DNA from: Agrostemma githago
Lineage: Eukaryota > Streptophyta > Magnoliopsida > Caryophyllales > Caryophyllaceae
DNA length: 64,000 nucleotides
Direction: 5' to 3'
NCBI GenBank assembly: GCA_958450325.1
Contig: OY288243.1
Location: 41,767,378-41,831,377, forward strand
Below the pieces are notes generated by a model, which was not told where the DNA came from, did not search any database, and saw nothing but the letters and a program-made list of their open reading frames with translations. The translations under genes were made by a program, and so were the position numbers. Below, one piece after another: positions 1 through 10,985 of this stretch. How positions within the stretch are numbered: position 1 is the stretch's first letter; each line of letters starts with the position of its first letter.

Positions 1-126
1 TGTGTAGTATATCCTTTTCCTATCGTGTGTATAAAGTTAATGGATGAAATATATCTATAAGAACTTTACCTATAGTTGAGTAACGTAATCGAAGCCTACT
101 TCTCATTATTCTTTTTCCTGTGTTAG

Positions 127-591
127 ATGAGTCTCAAAAGATTCGTTAGCGATGGGATACACATAAGTGATCTAAGCGGGCCTCAGAAGCATAAGAGGTT
201 TCACCAATATGAAGATTACCAGCGACGAGCACGTGAATTTAGGAATATTGACTGGGTATCTAAAGTCGAACACCCCCCTCTCCACGTATGTCGCTCAAGG
301 GTCAGAAGTAGCAATAAGGACCTTAGACAGTTTCAATCATTTGACATAGTCCCTTTTAACGGAACTAGAGCAGACAGACTACCATTTTTAGACAGGATGG
401 AACAATTCTTCTACCAGCATGGTGTACCCCAGTCTTTGTGGGTGAAGATGGCAACCGTGTACCTAGGGCACCTAAATACCGATGTGATTGACTGGTGGAA
501 CAAAGTTAGCCCTAAGTTAGACAGTTATGAATTTATTGAATGGGCGGACTTTGTCGAGACATTGTACTTCTATGTTAGGGCTTACCCATAA
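127..591 (+). CDS. gag-like ORF upstream of the main gag of the chromovirus
   Basis: An uninterrupted 154-codon ORF opens with ATG at 127. Its C-terminal half looks like the N-terminal part of a gypsy gag core: FNGT, then a hydrophobic helix (RMEQFF), LWVKMATVYL, DWWNKV, and an end at RAYP. These blocks line up in order with the second gag-like segment at 1058-1439 (FGST, EMKKLI, VNCATYYLKGEANHW, FKSDIEG, YYP). The ORF stops just where gag would continue into its next helix. The N-terminal 60 residues are basic and match nothing I know. This could be a duplicated gag domain that became its own ORF, or debris of another element. Unlike the following gag it has no internal stop. Confidence 0.5.
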   Translation: MSLKRFVSDGIHISDLSGPQKHKRFHQYEDYQRRAREFRNIDWVSKVEHPPLHVCRSRVRSSNKDLRQFQSFDIVPFNGTRADRLPFLDRMEQFFYQHGVPQSLWVKMATVYLGHLNTDVIDWWNKVSPKLDSYEFIEWADFVETLYFYVRAYP

Positions 592-871
592 CTATCGACA
601 ATAGAATCACATACTTTGGATCGACCTTTATGGGTTAGTATGGTGGGACGCCCTATGTCCTACATCTTTTAGGATTCTACCTCTTATATCATGTATAGTA
701 GTGCTAATGAGATGCATAGTTCCTTTATTATTAAGATTGTAACGTGTTATGGTCTCAGAACACTATATGTACGGCAGATATGTGATATTACGTATTACGA
801 GTATATATTACTTGATGTGTTATCTATTTTCTTACATATGTATATATTCTTATAAAAGTATTCATTGTCAG

Positions 872-1439
872 ATGTCTGATAATAGACGATCTAGTAGCGC
901 AACATCAAGGAGAACATCTGATGATGACAGGTTCGCTAGAAGTAGCAGCTCTCGCAGGTCCAATCGAAGCGAGTCATATGAATCCAGTAACTGAAGACTT
1001 AGTCTAGGAACCCCAGGAAGTAAGTCAACATCTCGAAGTACGCCTAGCAGTGAGAAGTTGTCGACAGCCGTGGATCATAAGAGGAAATTTCAGCAAGCTG
1101 TGATTGATTTGGCCAAGAAGGCCGCGGATAATGCTGAAGCTATCCACAGACCCATGCAGTACCAACAATTTCAACAAACAGCATTGGAGATATTTTCTAA
1201 ACACCGACCCATGACATATTTCGGGTCTACTGATCCTATAGTGCTTAACAACTGGTTGGATGAGATGAAAAAGCTAATCGAGGTTACGCATTTACCTGAG
1301 AAGGAAGTGGTTAATTGTGCAACCTACTACTTAAAGGGAGAAGCTAATCATTGGTGAAAATTGATTAAACCTACAGTAATGTTGGATTCCACTTATAGTT
1401 GGGAAGACTTCAAGTCGGACATTGAAGGGTAATACTACC
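872..1439 (+). pseudogene. gag: Chromovirus gag, N-terminal part, split by the Tat insertion
   Basis: ATG at 872 follows a TATAAAA-like box at about 851. The protein begins with a Ser/Arg-rich stretch (MSDNRRSSSATSRR) and runs in one frame into a gypsy gag core (KHRPMTYFGSTDP, LDEMKKLI, NCATYYLKGEANHW). In-frame stops at 992-994 (TGA), 1355-1357 (TGA) and 1430-1432 (TAA) kill it. The frame continues at 13519 after the Tat element, with ctacc duplicated on both sides. The 280 bp between the preceding ORF and this start show nothing recognisable. Confidence 0.65.
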
Positions 1440-2117
1440 TGTTCCGGTTATGGAAGCAATTAACCCGGTTCTAGATCCGGGTTGTATAATTGAGCTACTT
1501 GGTGAATAATTGATTGCTCGACTTCCTTGAACCTCTCTTTCGTCTCACTCCCTGGATCGGACCTTCCCGGCGGAGTCGGCCTGCTCCCTGCACAATGAAC
1601 GCACAGGGCCTCGGAGGTTGTCCGAGGGAACCCTCTCCGATGCCTAAGTCAGCCCGTGAATTGCCTTGATGAACCTAGTTCGTGAGGAGCTAGGTGGTGT
1701 TTTTAGGAGTAAGAGTCTAGAGAGAGAAAATCCAATCCCTCTCATGTGGGAAATGGGGAAGTATTTATACCTTCCCACAAGAGAGAGAAGTGGGGGAGGA
1801 ATGGTTGGACAAAGAAGTGACAAGTGGCGTCTTCTCATCCACCCATTCCTAATTACCTTAGGCGAAATGACGGGAGGGCCCCTGGGGGTACCGACCCTGT
1901 CGACCAGGGACTTCCCCAGGGCAGGCGGACATCGGGCAGTGGCTGCTAGGTTCCAGCAGGCTGGGATGGCTTATGGTCCCAGCAGCCGGCGGCCATCCTT
2001 AGCGTTTAATGCCTCTGTTTCAATTTCTTGCTAGATACTGGTCCTTTGAGCTTTGACTGGAATCATCCCAGGGCCTGCCCAGCAGGCGGTTACTTGACAG
2101 GCGGCCGACCCCAATCA
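1440..2117 (-). repeat. 3' LTR of the Tat element (relative to its - strand)
   Basis: It is 678 bp and nearly identical to 12841-13518. It begins TGTTCCGG and ends CCCAATCA on the + strand. On the - strand a TATA box (TATAAATAC, 1769-1761) lies inside and would serve as the core promoter in the 5' copy. The polypurine tract expected just inside at about 2118-2135 is weak (GACGAAGG on the - strand). Confidence 0.92.
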
Positions 2118-2394
2118 ATTGGCCTTCGTCAGTAGGAGGGAAGTAAGGCTTTTCTTCTGCTGGCGATTCTTGCTTGGAGGGAGGTTGATTTCCATATCTG
2201 CCAGGGCATTTAATGTTTTGCACTTTCCCAAGGGACGTTATGCTGCTCACGTCAAGTATGCAAAGAGTTGCGAGTGCCTTTTGCAATGATTACACTTCTC
2301 CTCTAGGTGGATTTTTGGGAACCGTGAAGAGTTCCCGATTGGTGGCTCTCCTTCCAGGGTGGTTGGAGTGTCATTAATGTCGTGTTTTCTCTTG

Positions 2395-2401
2395 TATAAA
2401 A
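2395..2401 (+). promoter_or_regulatory. TATA box of the first antisense gene
   Basis: TATAAAA lies 66 bp upstream of the ATG at 2467, on the strand opposite to gag-pol. The 2118-2466 stretch contains no other coding signal. The position fits a plant core promoter with a short leader of about 40 nt. Confidence 0.45.
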
Positions 2402-2466
2402 CCCCAGCTTCCTCCACTTTTCTGCTTAGCTTATCTCCAATCCTTCCGCTTTCTTTGTCTTTAATC

Positions 2467-3051
2467 ATGGTTTGGATTAAAAGGTTTGTAATCCGTTGTG
2501 GAGTTAGATATGTTACTTTTATCTTTAGAGGGTTTTGGAGGCTCCGATATGCTCGTGCTGCGTATCGAGCTGTCCACCGTAGTTGCTGTTCACGGCTTTA
2601 TTCCCGCCGGACGGGTAAGAAGGCTTCTGCTAGGAGGGGCAAGCGCCTCAAGAGGTCCTCACCTCCTGCTGCGCCTAGGTTTAGGCGTTGCCCCCAGGGA
2701 GGGGGCTGTTTTGACAGGGGGTGCCACGAGTGCTTTCCGTGGCTGCACCCCGAACAATTTTACTCCAACCTTTCTGACACTGATTCCTCCTTGTCGTCAG
2801 GTCCTTCTTCGCCTGTGAAGAAGACAGGCTGCCGCACCTGCGACGAATCCCGGGCCATTCCCTTTGGCAGGGACTGGGAGGACAGCAGCCATGACTCTGA
2901 TGACAGTGAGGGTCTTGGTTGCCTGAGCGACAAGGATGAAGACGGAGCTCCTGATGATCCTTTCCAGGGTTCCCCAGACTGGGATTGGGGCTCGGATCTC
3001 GGGAGTCCAGGCAGTCCTGGGGATTATTCCCCAGATTTGGACGACGACTAG
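2467..3051 (+). CDS. Antisense ORF 1 of the Tat element, basic/Cys-rich/acidic protein of unknown function
   Basis: I chose ATG 2467 because it is the first ATG after the TATA box; the frame is open further up to 2359, but that would start upstream of the TATA box. The 194-residue protein has three parts: an Arg-rich N-terminus (RFVIRCGVRY, then repeated RR/KR), a Cys cluster (CPQGGGCFDRGCHECFPW) that could bind metal, and a C-terminal third dominated by Asp, Ser and Gly ending DLDDD. A second Cys pair (CRTC) lies between. No family is recognised. The basic-to-acidic layout suggests a nucleic-acid or chromatin contact, which is inference only. The frame is intact, unlike its downstream neighbour. 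Confidence 0.5.
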   Translation: MVWIKRFVIRCGVRYVTFIFRGFWRLRYARAAYRAVHRSCCSRLYSRRTGKKASARRGKRLKRSSPPAAPRFRRCPQGGGCFDRGCHECFPWLHPEQFYSNLSDTDSSLSSGPSSPVKKTGCRTCDESRAIPFGRDWEDSSHDSDDSEGLGCLSDKDEDGAPDDPFQGSPDWDWGSDLGSPGSPGDYSPDLDDD

Positions 3052-3347
3052 GCCTGCGTAGCAGGGTGTTTGGTTTCTGTCAGGCCGGAATTTTTGGGCC
3101 TTATGTATTTTTCTTTTCGTATCTGTCTCAAGATGTAACTTTCCCCTTCTGGGCTAAAGAAATGAAAGTTAATCAATTTTTTTTTTTTTGAATGCTAGAA
3201 TGACGTCGTCGGTTGGCCTTTCTTTCTGCCGTTTTTAGCTTCTCGAGGCCCTTCTTGGGAAGGGCGAACAGTCCGTGTCCAGTGTGCGACACGTGGGTGA
3301 CTGTTGAGGCTCTTGTCAGGGGATCGCCTTTTGGGCTTCTTGGGCTT

Positions 3348-3354
3348 TATATAA
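3348..3354 (+). promoter_or_regulatory. TATA box of the second antisense gene
   Basis: TATATAA is followed by a pyrimidine-rich leader (CCCTTCTTCCCCTTCATTCTC) and by the ATG at 3554. The leader composition is typical of a plant 5' UTR. The 3052-3347 interval before it has no coding signal and a poly-T run at about 3178-3190, so the two antisense ORFs appear to be separate transcription units. Confidence 0.45.
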
Positions 3355-3553
3355 GCCCTTCTTCCCCTTCATTCTCTTCTTTTACCTTTCTTGACATCTC
3401 AAACTCCTTATACTTCCTGAGTCTTCTTCGTTTTGCCGAGCATTTCTTCGAGGAGCAAGGAATACTTTTTATCACTGTCTTTGGCGACTTTATCGGCGTC
3501 TTTAGGTTAGAACTTCTTTAAATCTCTCCTCTTTTTTCCCTTCCATAGCCAAT

Positions 3554-5862
3554 ATGTCGCGAGTTCGTCCCCTTTCTTTTAATTCTTTGCTCGGGGGAAC
3601 TAGTGGCGGCGACGGTGGCCGACGTGACATAGCTTCTTCCTCCGGGGTCGGCCCCAGGGAGAAGGACGATTATCATAGGGGGGAGGGTGCTGAGTCACCC
3701 GAGCCAGCTCCCTTTGATGTGGTTGACTCCGACGACGAGGCCCTGGAGGTGGATCCTTCCAGGGTCGTCGGCCCCCTCATCCGCAGGGAGAGGGGGAAGA
3801 CCTACTTCTTGGACAAGGAAAAGTATGTGGTCCCCCTAAAGACCTACCCTGAGGCCAAAAACAGGGACCTGATTTTGGAGAGTAACGCTGCTAAGGCCAT
3901 TGAACAATTTTACAATTTCGGGGAAGGGTACACGGTTGTAGTCCCTGGGGAAAAGGACACAGTGTGCTGTCCCCCAGAAGGATGTGTGGCCGTCTACCAT
4001 AAGGCCTTGGAATTTGGCCTGCGATTCCCGCTGCACCCCTTCCTGGAGGAAACCTTCAGGAGGATGAATGTTGCTATCGCCCAGCTGACTGCGACTGCCA
4101 TTAGATCCTTAGTAGCTTACATCTGGACCTGCCTTTTCCATGGCGAGGGGCCTTATATTGACGCCCTTCGTTTCATGGTCGGTCTTCAAATGGTCTCTGC
4201 TGAGGCAGAAAAAGTACGCCTTGGTCTGGCCGGCTATGAGCAACCTTAAAGACTGGAAAAATAACTTTATATATGTCCATAGCGCGTCAGGGTGGAAAAT
4301 TCCTAGACATTTTAGGAACCATGTCCACACCCGCATGGAGACGCGCGAGGAGTATCACCCACGTGTTGGGGGGAAGGCTCTGGAAGTCAAGCTGAGTGCG
4401 AAGGAGGAGATTTTGGTAAAAAAGTTTGAGATTGTGGTGGATAAACATGGGAATTTTGGCCCTGCTTTCTGGCTCCCCCATGCGGAGCTCATCACGACAG
4501 ACGAGTATTTGCTTCCCCTGGGCCTGATTCCTGGCCTTGAAGGTAGTTCTAGGGATTTTTTTGTTGTCACGATTTTCCAAGGACTTTATCTCTCCCTGCT
4601 TTTTAGATGACCGCCTTTCCCTTTCTGCAGATTCCTATACTTGGCGCTGGTCCAAGAAGCAGGTCAGGAAGTTGGGCCTGAGCGAGGAATTGGACATTCT
4701 TTCAAGGCGTCCTCCCCTTCCTGCAAATTTTAGGAAAGGAAGCAAAGCCCTCATGAAGCTCGTGAAAGATTTTGCCGCTGGTCGAAGATTACCTCTCCCA
4801 CTCCGGCTGCCTTCGTCGAAGCCGGCGACTCCTACCCCTAGCATCCATGAGGGGGAGGCGAAGGTTACTTCAGGAGCTACTCCTTCTCCCAGTCAGAAAC
4901 AGGGTGCCTCTCCGGCTGGCCCTCGGATTTCGCAGGGAACGCAGCCTGGAAATTCCGAGGGGACTGGGGAGAGTGTTCCTTTGGAATTGAGGAGGAAGAG
5001 AGGGAGGGAGGCTCCTAGTGCTGACGTGGTGGACCTGGAGGCGGATGTTGCCACCCCTGAGGCGAAGCGCTCTGCACGTGAGCCTTCAAGCACTCCCTTC
5101 CCAGAGGAAAATGCAGAGTTCCACTATACGGCTGGTGACAGTGTGGATGTGTCAGGCTTGCTTTCTGACTCCGGAGCCGTCTTGGCCGATCGCCTTACAA
5201 AAATGGTGACCTCAACTTCTCATCAAGTGCTCCAATATATCCAGCGTACCTCCAAGGTTATGCTGGCGTCTGCGGAACTGGCGGCTCTCAGCCGCCTGAG
5301 TGATGAGGAATTGACAGTTACTCCTGGGGCTCCTCCTCCTGACCGCCTGGCCATGGTAGAAAGGGATGTCTCCTTGATAAGCTCCTTGAAAGATAAGATG
5401 GCAAGGCAAGAGGGAGAGTTAGAGGAGGCCAAGAAGCAGGCTGGTCAATGGAGGCTGCAGGGGGAAATGGCTGTGAAGGAGGTTGCCAAGCTAGAGGCTG
5501 ATCTGAAGGAGAGCCGGCAGTCGTTGGACCGAGCTAATCTATCCTTGGCCGAGATGGGGCGCCTAAAGGGGAGAGTGACTGACTTGGAGGAGCAGCTGTC
5601 AAAGGCCCAGTCGACTTTTGAACGGACTAAGGGGGAATGGACGAAGGAAAAAGAGACCCTGGCCGAGGAGACTGAGGCTGCAGTGGACGCCAGCTTCGTG
5701 AGCGGTGCCAACTCCTCTCTGGAGCTGGTAATGGAGATGATAGGGGAGATGTTCCCTTCCATTGATGAGGACTCCTTCCGGAGTCTCTATACCGCTAAGA
5801 ATGAAGCTCGGGCTGCCAGGCAACCTGAGGCAGATGCCGGCGCTCACCAGGATGCTACGTGA
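3554..5862 (+). CDS. Antisense gene 2 of the Tat element: putative gypsy-type transposon domain plus coiled coil, spliced
   Basis: ATG 3554 starts a protein with an acidic, disordered N-terminus (VDSDDEALEVD), then a block typical of the Pfam family called putative gypsy type transposon (Transposase_28): FGLRFPLHPFLEE, a following helix, and the marker SNLKDWKNNFIYV. An 88-bp intron at 4543-4630 joins the frame ending GLE to the frame starting with SYTWRW. The second exon (4631-5862) carries KKQVRKLGLSEELD, a Pro/Ser-rich linker, a basic stretch (RRKRGRE) and a long coiled coil (about 5340-5690). One frame break lies in exon 1, at or near the A-run 4208-4212: the first frame stops at 4249 while the next frame carries the conserved block. 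This copy is therefore probably non-functional. The product resembles the antisense ORFs known from Tat elements; its role is unknown. Confidence 0.65.
4543..4630 (+). other. Predicted intron in antisense gene 2
   Basis: Donor AG|GTAGTT and acceptor TTTCTGCAG bound 88 bp of T-rich sequence with stops in the reading frames. Removing it joins the two coding frames at a shared codon and keeps a conserved-looking protein. Read on the gag-pol strand this is not an intron, so it supports real transcription from the antisense strand at some stage of the family. Confidence 0.6.
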
Positions 5863-6078
5863 CGCCCCTTCTCTATTCTTATAAGAGCTTTTGTCTTTTC
5901 GTGCTAAGCCAGTGCTTATGGCCATCTTGTTTGTAATATTTGCCACTTTGTCTTTTCTTCTTCAACTTTGTAAAGACCTTTCCACCCTTCATGGGTTTTG
6001 TTTGTGGAATATTTCTCTTTGCTTTTTATGGCGAACTGTTTTAAAATTCAGGGATCCTTTCCTTGTTTGTTTAATCGC

Positions 6079-6782
6079 GCCTGTCACAGCATGTCCCTGG
6101 CTTCGTTCACAGTCCAGGGGGTCTGCCCCCTGCCTACCCAGAGGTAAGCAGGGTGGTTTTTGCGTTTTTTATACAAGGTTGGGGGGCCTGCCCCCAATCC
6201 TTGTTAATCTGGCCTGTCCCTGGCTTTTCGTTCAAAGTTCAGGGGGCCTGCCTCCTGCCTGCCCAGAGGTAAGCAGGGTGGCCTTTTCGTTTTTTATACA
6301 AGGTTGGGGGGCCTGCCCCCAGTCCTTGTTAGTCTGGCATGTCCCTGGCTTTTGTTCAAAGTCCAGGGGGCCTGCCCCCTGCCTCCCCAGAGGTAAGCAG
6401 GGTGGCTTTTGCGTTTTTTATACAAGGTTGGGGGGCCTGCCCCCAGTCCTTGTTAATCTGGCCTGTCCCTGGCTTTTGTTCAAAGTCCAGGGGGCCTGCC
6501 CCCTGCCTGCCCAGAGGTAAGCAGGGTGGCCTTTGCGTTTTTTATACAAGGGTGGGGGGCCTGCCCCCAGTCCTTGTTAGTCTGGCCTGTCCCTGGCTTT
6601 TGTTTGAAGTCCAGGGGGCCTGCCTCCTGCCTCCCCAGAGGTAAGCAGGGTGGCTTTTGCGTTTTTTATACAAGGGTGGGGGGCCTGCCCCCAGTCCTTG
6701 TTAGTCTGGCCTGTCCCTGGCTTTTCGTTCAAAGTCCAGGGGGCCTGCCCCCTGCCTGCCAAGAGGTAAGCAGGGTGGATTT
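6079..6782. repeat. Tandem array of six 124-125-bp units with GC-rich hairpins
   Basis: The marker gaggtaagcagggtgg recurs at 6141, 6266, 6390, 6514, 6638 and 6763, giving spacings of 125, 124, 124, 124 and 125. Each unit holds two near-perfect hairpins, CAGGGGGCCTGCCCCCTG and GGGGGGCCTGCCCCC. The array lies between the end of the antisense gene (5862) and the end of pol (7022). Long open frames crossing it on both strands follow from its low complexity and are not genes. Hypervariable 3' tandem arrays are known in Tat-lineage elements. Confidence 0.92.
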
Positions 6783-7021
6783 TTTGTTGGGGGGTTCGTT
6801 TTTCCTGATTTTGGCAACAGGGGGGCCTCCCCCTATTGCCCCCTGCTCGTTTGTGTGTGAATGCGCAAGTTTTGAACAGGCAACGAGTATAAATCTGGAT
6901 CTTTCTCATTTCTTTATAAGATTTGCGACATCTTTGGGTGGTCGGAGCCGTCGACATTTTTTTGACCGTCCTCCGCCTTTTGTTTCTTAGCAAAAAATCA
7001 AAAACTATCCTCGAATTTTGT

Positions 7022-10000
7022 TTAGACGTAATATTTCTTCAAAGTGTCTGCATTCCAGTGAGCATGCAGCTCTTGACCTTCAAGGTTGGCGATTTTGTAT
7101 GTGCCTGGTCCCAGGACTCGAGTCACTTGGTATGGCCCCTCCCAGTTGGCACTCAGCTTTCCATGCTCTCTTGACTTTCCAACCGCCTGCGTCTTCCTCA
7201 GAACTAGCTCACCCATCTGAAAGTTTCTCTGTCGGACTTTGGTGTTGAAGGCTTTCCTCATTCGTTACTGGTAGGCAACGATGTTGGTGCTGGCTTCCTC
7301 CCTTAACTCATTTACCAAGTCCAGGGCTTCGACCATTGCAGCTTCGTTTTCAGCTCGGTCGTACTGCAGGGAGCGCAGAGAAGGGATCCTTGCCTCAATT
7401 GGTAATAATGCCTCTGCTCCATATACCAGACCAAACGGGGTTTGGCCTGTAGACTCTTTCCTGGTAGTTCGGATTGACCAGAGTATACTGGGAAGCTCGT
7501 CGGCCCACCTACCTTTGCTGTCATCCACCATTTTCTTCAGGCCGTTCAAGATTTGTTTGTTGGCCGCTTCTGCCTGTCCGTTGGTTTGCGGGTGACAGAC
7601 AGCTGAATAAGCGACTGCGATGTTGTGGCTTTCCAGCCAGATTCTTAGAGGATCATTATCAAATTGTCTGCCATGGTCAAATACCAACATCTTTGGCAGA
7701 CCGAACCTGGTGATAATATTTCGCCAGACCACTTTCCTGACCGCCGGCTCAGTAATGTTGGGTACTGCTTCGGCTTCCACCCATTTGGTGAAGTAGTCTA
7801 TTGCGACAATTAAGAATTTCCTGCCCCCTGTGGCCACCGTGAAGGGTCCTAGAATGTCCATCCCACACTGAGCGAAGGGGATGGGGGATAGGATTGGCCT
7901 GAGTTCCTGGGCCGGGGCATGGATTGATGGGGCAAAGAGTTGGCATTTTCTGCATTTCTGGGTCAGGCTCTTGGCGTCCGCCAGCATGGTGGGCCAGTAG
8001 TAGCCTGCCCTTAGGGCTTTGTGGGCCAGGGATCTCCCCCCGATGTGATGCCCACAAATCCCTGAGTGGATATCTTCCAACACTTCAGCAGCTTGATCTG
8101 CCCGTAGGCATTTGAGCAGGGGGTAAGTAAAAGATTTCTTATAAAGTTCCCCCTCCCCCCCAATGAGTATGAACCAGGCTGCTCTAGCCTGTATTTTCCT
8201 TTTTTGTGCTGCGTCTGATGGCAGGACACCATGTTTCTTAAATTGGATGAAGGGAGTCATCCAACTTTCCGGTCCTTCTTCCACGGTGTTAATTGCCTGA
8301 CTGGGGTTTGTGGATTTCTCATGCAAGACGTCGACCCATACTGACCTCCGTATGTCTTGTAGACTGGAACTTGCCAGTTTTGACAGGGCATCTGCTCGAT
8401 TGTTCTGGGAGCGGGGGATCTGTTTGATCTCATATGATTTCAGGCCTGACAACTCTTCTTTTACCATTTCCAGGTATGTGGCCATTGCTTGGTCCCTTGC
8501 TTCGTATTCACCATTGATCTGGTTGGCGATGAGCTGGGAGTCTGTCGCCAGGACAATCCGCTCTGCCCCCGCGGCTTTAGCTAGCCTGACGCCTGCGAGT
8601 ACTGCCTCGTACTCTGCTTCGTTATTAGATACCGGGAAGACAAACCTGAGCGCATGCTCAAAGTCCGTCCCCCCTGGGCTGGTCAGTACGACGCCCGTGC
8701 CTGCGCCATTGGCTGTCGAGGATCCGTCTGTATGCACGATCCACTCCTCGGCAGGGGTCTCTTCTTCCCCTGAATGGGAGCACTCAGCCAGGAAATCTGC
8801 TAAGGCTTGGGCCTTGATGGCTGTTCTTGGCTGGTAAGATATACCTAGCCCACTCAGCTCGATCGCCCACTTCAGTAATCTCCCTGATTTTTCAAATTTT
8901 TCCAACACCTTCTCCAGCGGTTGGTCGGTGAGGACCACGACTGGATGTGCGTCAAAGTAAGGTCTGAGTTTTCTGGCGGCAATTATGACTGCGTAGGCGG
9001 CTTTTTCGACCATCGGGTAATTTTTCTCGGCTGCCCCCAGCACATGACTTACGAAGTATATAGGTTGCTGGGTGCCTGCCTCTTCCCGTAAGATAACCGC
9101 GCTGACAGTTATGTTGGTCACTGCAATGTAGAGGAAAAGTTTTTCCCCTGCTACTGGTCTTGCCAGGGTGGGGAGCCTCTTAAGATGGTCCTTCAACTGC
9201 TCAAAGGCCTCTTTCTGCTCGTTTTCCCACTTGAACTGTTTGTTTCCTCTCAGTATCTTGAAGAAAGGAGTGGCCTTGTCTGCTGATCGGGCGACGAACC
9301 GTGCTAAGGCGGCCATGCGGCCCGTCAGGCGCTGGATGTCTCTAATGGTCTTGGGCTCAGGGAGGTCTAGAACTGCCTGAATTTTCTCAGGGTTGGCGTT
9401 TATCCCCCGAGAGCTGACCAAGAACCCCAGGAATTTGCCGGAGCGGACCCCAAATGTACACTTCTTTGGATTGAGTTTCATTTTGTAGGTGCGCAGGGAG
9501 CAGAAGGTTTCCTGCAGGTCTATCAGGTGTTCTCTGTCTTCTTTGCTTTTTACGATGGCGTCATCAACGTAAGCCTCGATGTTTCTGCCTTTTTGTTTCT
9601 CAAACACTTTATCAACTAAACGCTGGTAAGTGGCCCCTGCATTTTTAAGCCCGAATGACATCATCTTGTACATGTAGGTGCCTGAACTGGTGATGAACGC
9701 ACACTTCACCCTGTCCGGCTGCCACAAGTATACTTGATGATACCCTGAAAAGGCGTCTAGGAAGCTCAGCAAGGTGTACCCACTGGTGGCGTCTACCATT
9801 TGGTCGATTCTGGGGAGCGGATAGTAGTCTTTCGGGCAGGCTTTGTTGAGGTTTGTAAAGTCCACGCACATTCTCCATGCGCCCGACGATTTCTTGACCA
9901 TGACCACATTCGCCAGCCATTCTGGGTAGTCACAGAGCTCAATAAAGTTTGCTTTCAAGAGCTTGTCAATCTCTTCCTTGATTGCCGCGTCTTTTTCTGC

Positions 10001-10948
10001 GGACATGTTTCGCTTTTTCTGTTTTATAGGGCGAGCGTCCATACTTACGTTCAGCCTGTGAACGATGCATGATGGATCAACGCCGGGCATCTCATCTGCC
10101 GAGTAGGCAAATACGTCTTTGTTTTCTTTCAGCAGCTTGATCAGTTCAGCCTGGTAGGACTCCTCCAGGCCAGCTCCTATTAGGACCTGCCTCCCTGGCT
10201 CTAGGTCCACCAGCATGCTTTCGCCCCCTGGCTCCAGGTGGTCGGACGCCTGATACTCGGCTGGGATTTCGCCTTCCCTGCTGGGGGAACTGTCAGCCTT
10301 TCTTTTTCCTTTTCTTTCTTTTTCGTATTCTTGCAGGGCCACGGAGTAGCATTGTCTAGCTGACTCTTGGTCCCCACGCACTTTTCCTTCTAGTCCGAAA
10401 TCGGTGACATATGCTATGGTGAGGGCCCTGATGGAGATGGCCGCCTCGATTTCGTCCAGGGTGGCTCTGCCGATTAGGGCGTTGTAGGCGGATCTTGCAT
10501 CCACAACAACAAAGGTTGCTCTGACGTTTCTGGCAGTAGAGCCCTCCCCAAAGGTTACGGGTAGGTCTATGACTCCCATGGGCAGCACGCCTGCTCCGCT
10601 GAACCCGTATAACGATCCGGGGGCAGGTCGTAAGTGCCTTTTTTCAAGGCCCATTTTCTCGAAGGCGTCTTTGTACAGTAGATTTGTGTATGCGCCAGTG
10701 TCTACCATACACCTCCGCACAATGTGGTTGCTAATCTCTAGGGACAGCACCAAAGGGTCACTGTGCGGGTATACTACGCGCCCTGCATTGTCAGGGGTGA
10801 TGCTTAATGTCACTCCCCTTGGACTCCCTTCTTTCTCAGCATAGCAGATCTGGTTCCTTAGTTCGCGCATTTGTCTTTTTTGGCTTCTTCGACTGAGTTG
10901 GCCCTCAGTGCCCCCTGAAATCACGTGGATCACCATGCGGTTCTGCAC
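7022..10948 (-). CDS. pol: Tat pol polyprotein: protease, RT, RNase H, archaeal-type RNase H, integrase
   Basis: On the - strand the domains follow in order: aspartic protease (VDTGAYTNLLY), RT (KSSGAWRMCVDF, SFLDAFSGYHQV, active site YVDDAIVKSK), gypsy RNase H (DQPLEKVLEKFE), a second archaeal-type RNase H (WIVHTDGSSTANGAG, NNEAEYEAVLAG, ATDSQL, NNRADALSKLAS), integrase zinc finger (H-H-C-C, QKCRKCQLF) and core (GMDILGPF, FDHGRQFD, HPQTNGQAEAANK). An in-frame TAA at 7267-7265, inside the conserved end of integrase, separates the last 79 codons (7261-7022, GPYQVTRVLGPGTYKI). The frame is open upstream through the end of gag to at least 11000, overlapping gag in another frame. It encodes all enzymes for reverse transcription and integration. 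The single stop probably inactivates integrase. Confidence 0.92.
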
Positions 10949-10985
10949 TGACCCCTCGGGTTTTTCAGATACTTCCTTCTGAGAC

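Noticed and set aside
1644..2034. Open frames inside the Tat LTRs (also at 13045-13435)
   Set aside because: They occur identically in both LTRs on both strands and have no protein features.
6079..6782. CRISPR-like array
   Set aside because: Units are contiguous 124-bp copies without unique spacers, in plant retrotransposon DNA.
5891..6993. Long open frames on both strands across the 124-bp array
   Set aside because: They repeat a Gly/Pro/Cys-rich word with the array period, lie after the antisense stop and are open on several frames. Composition explains them.
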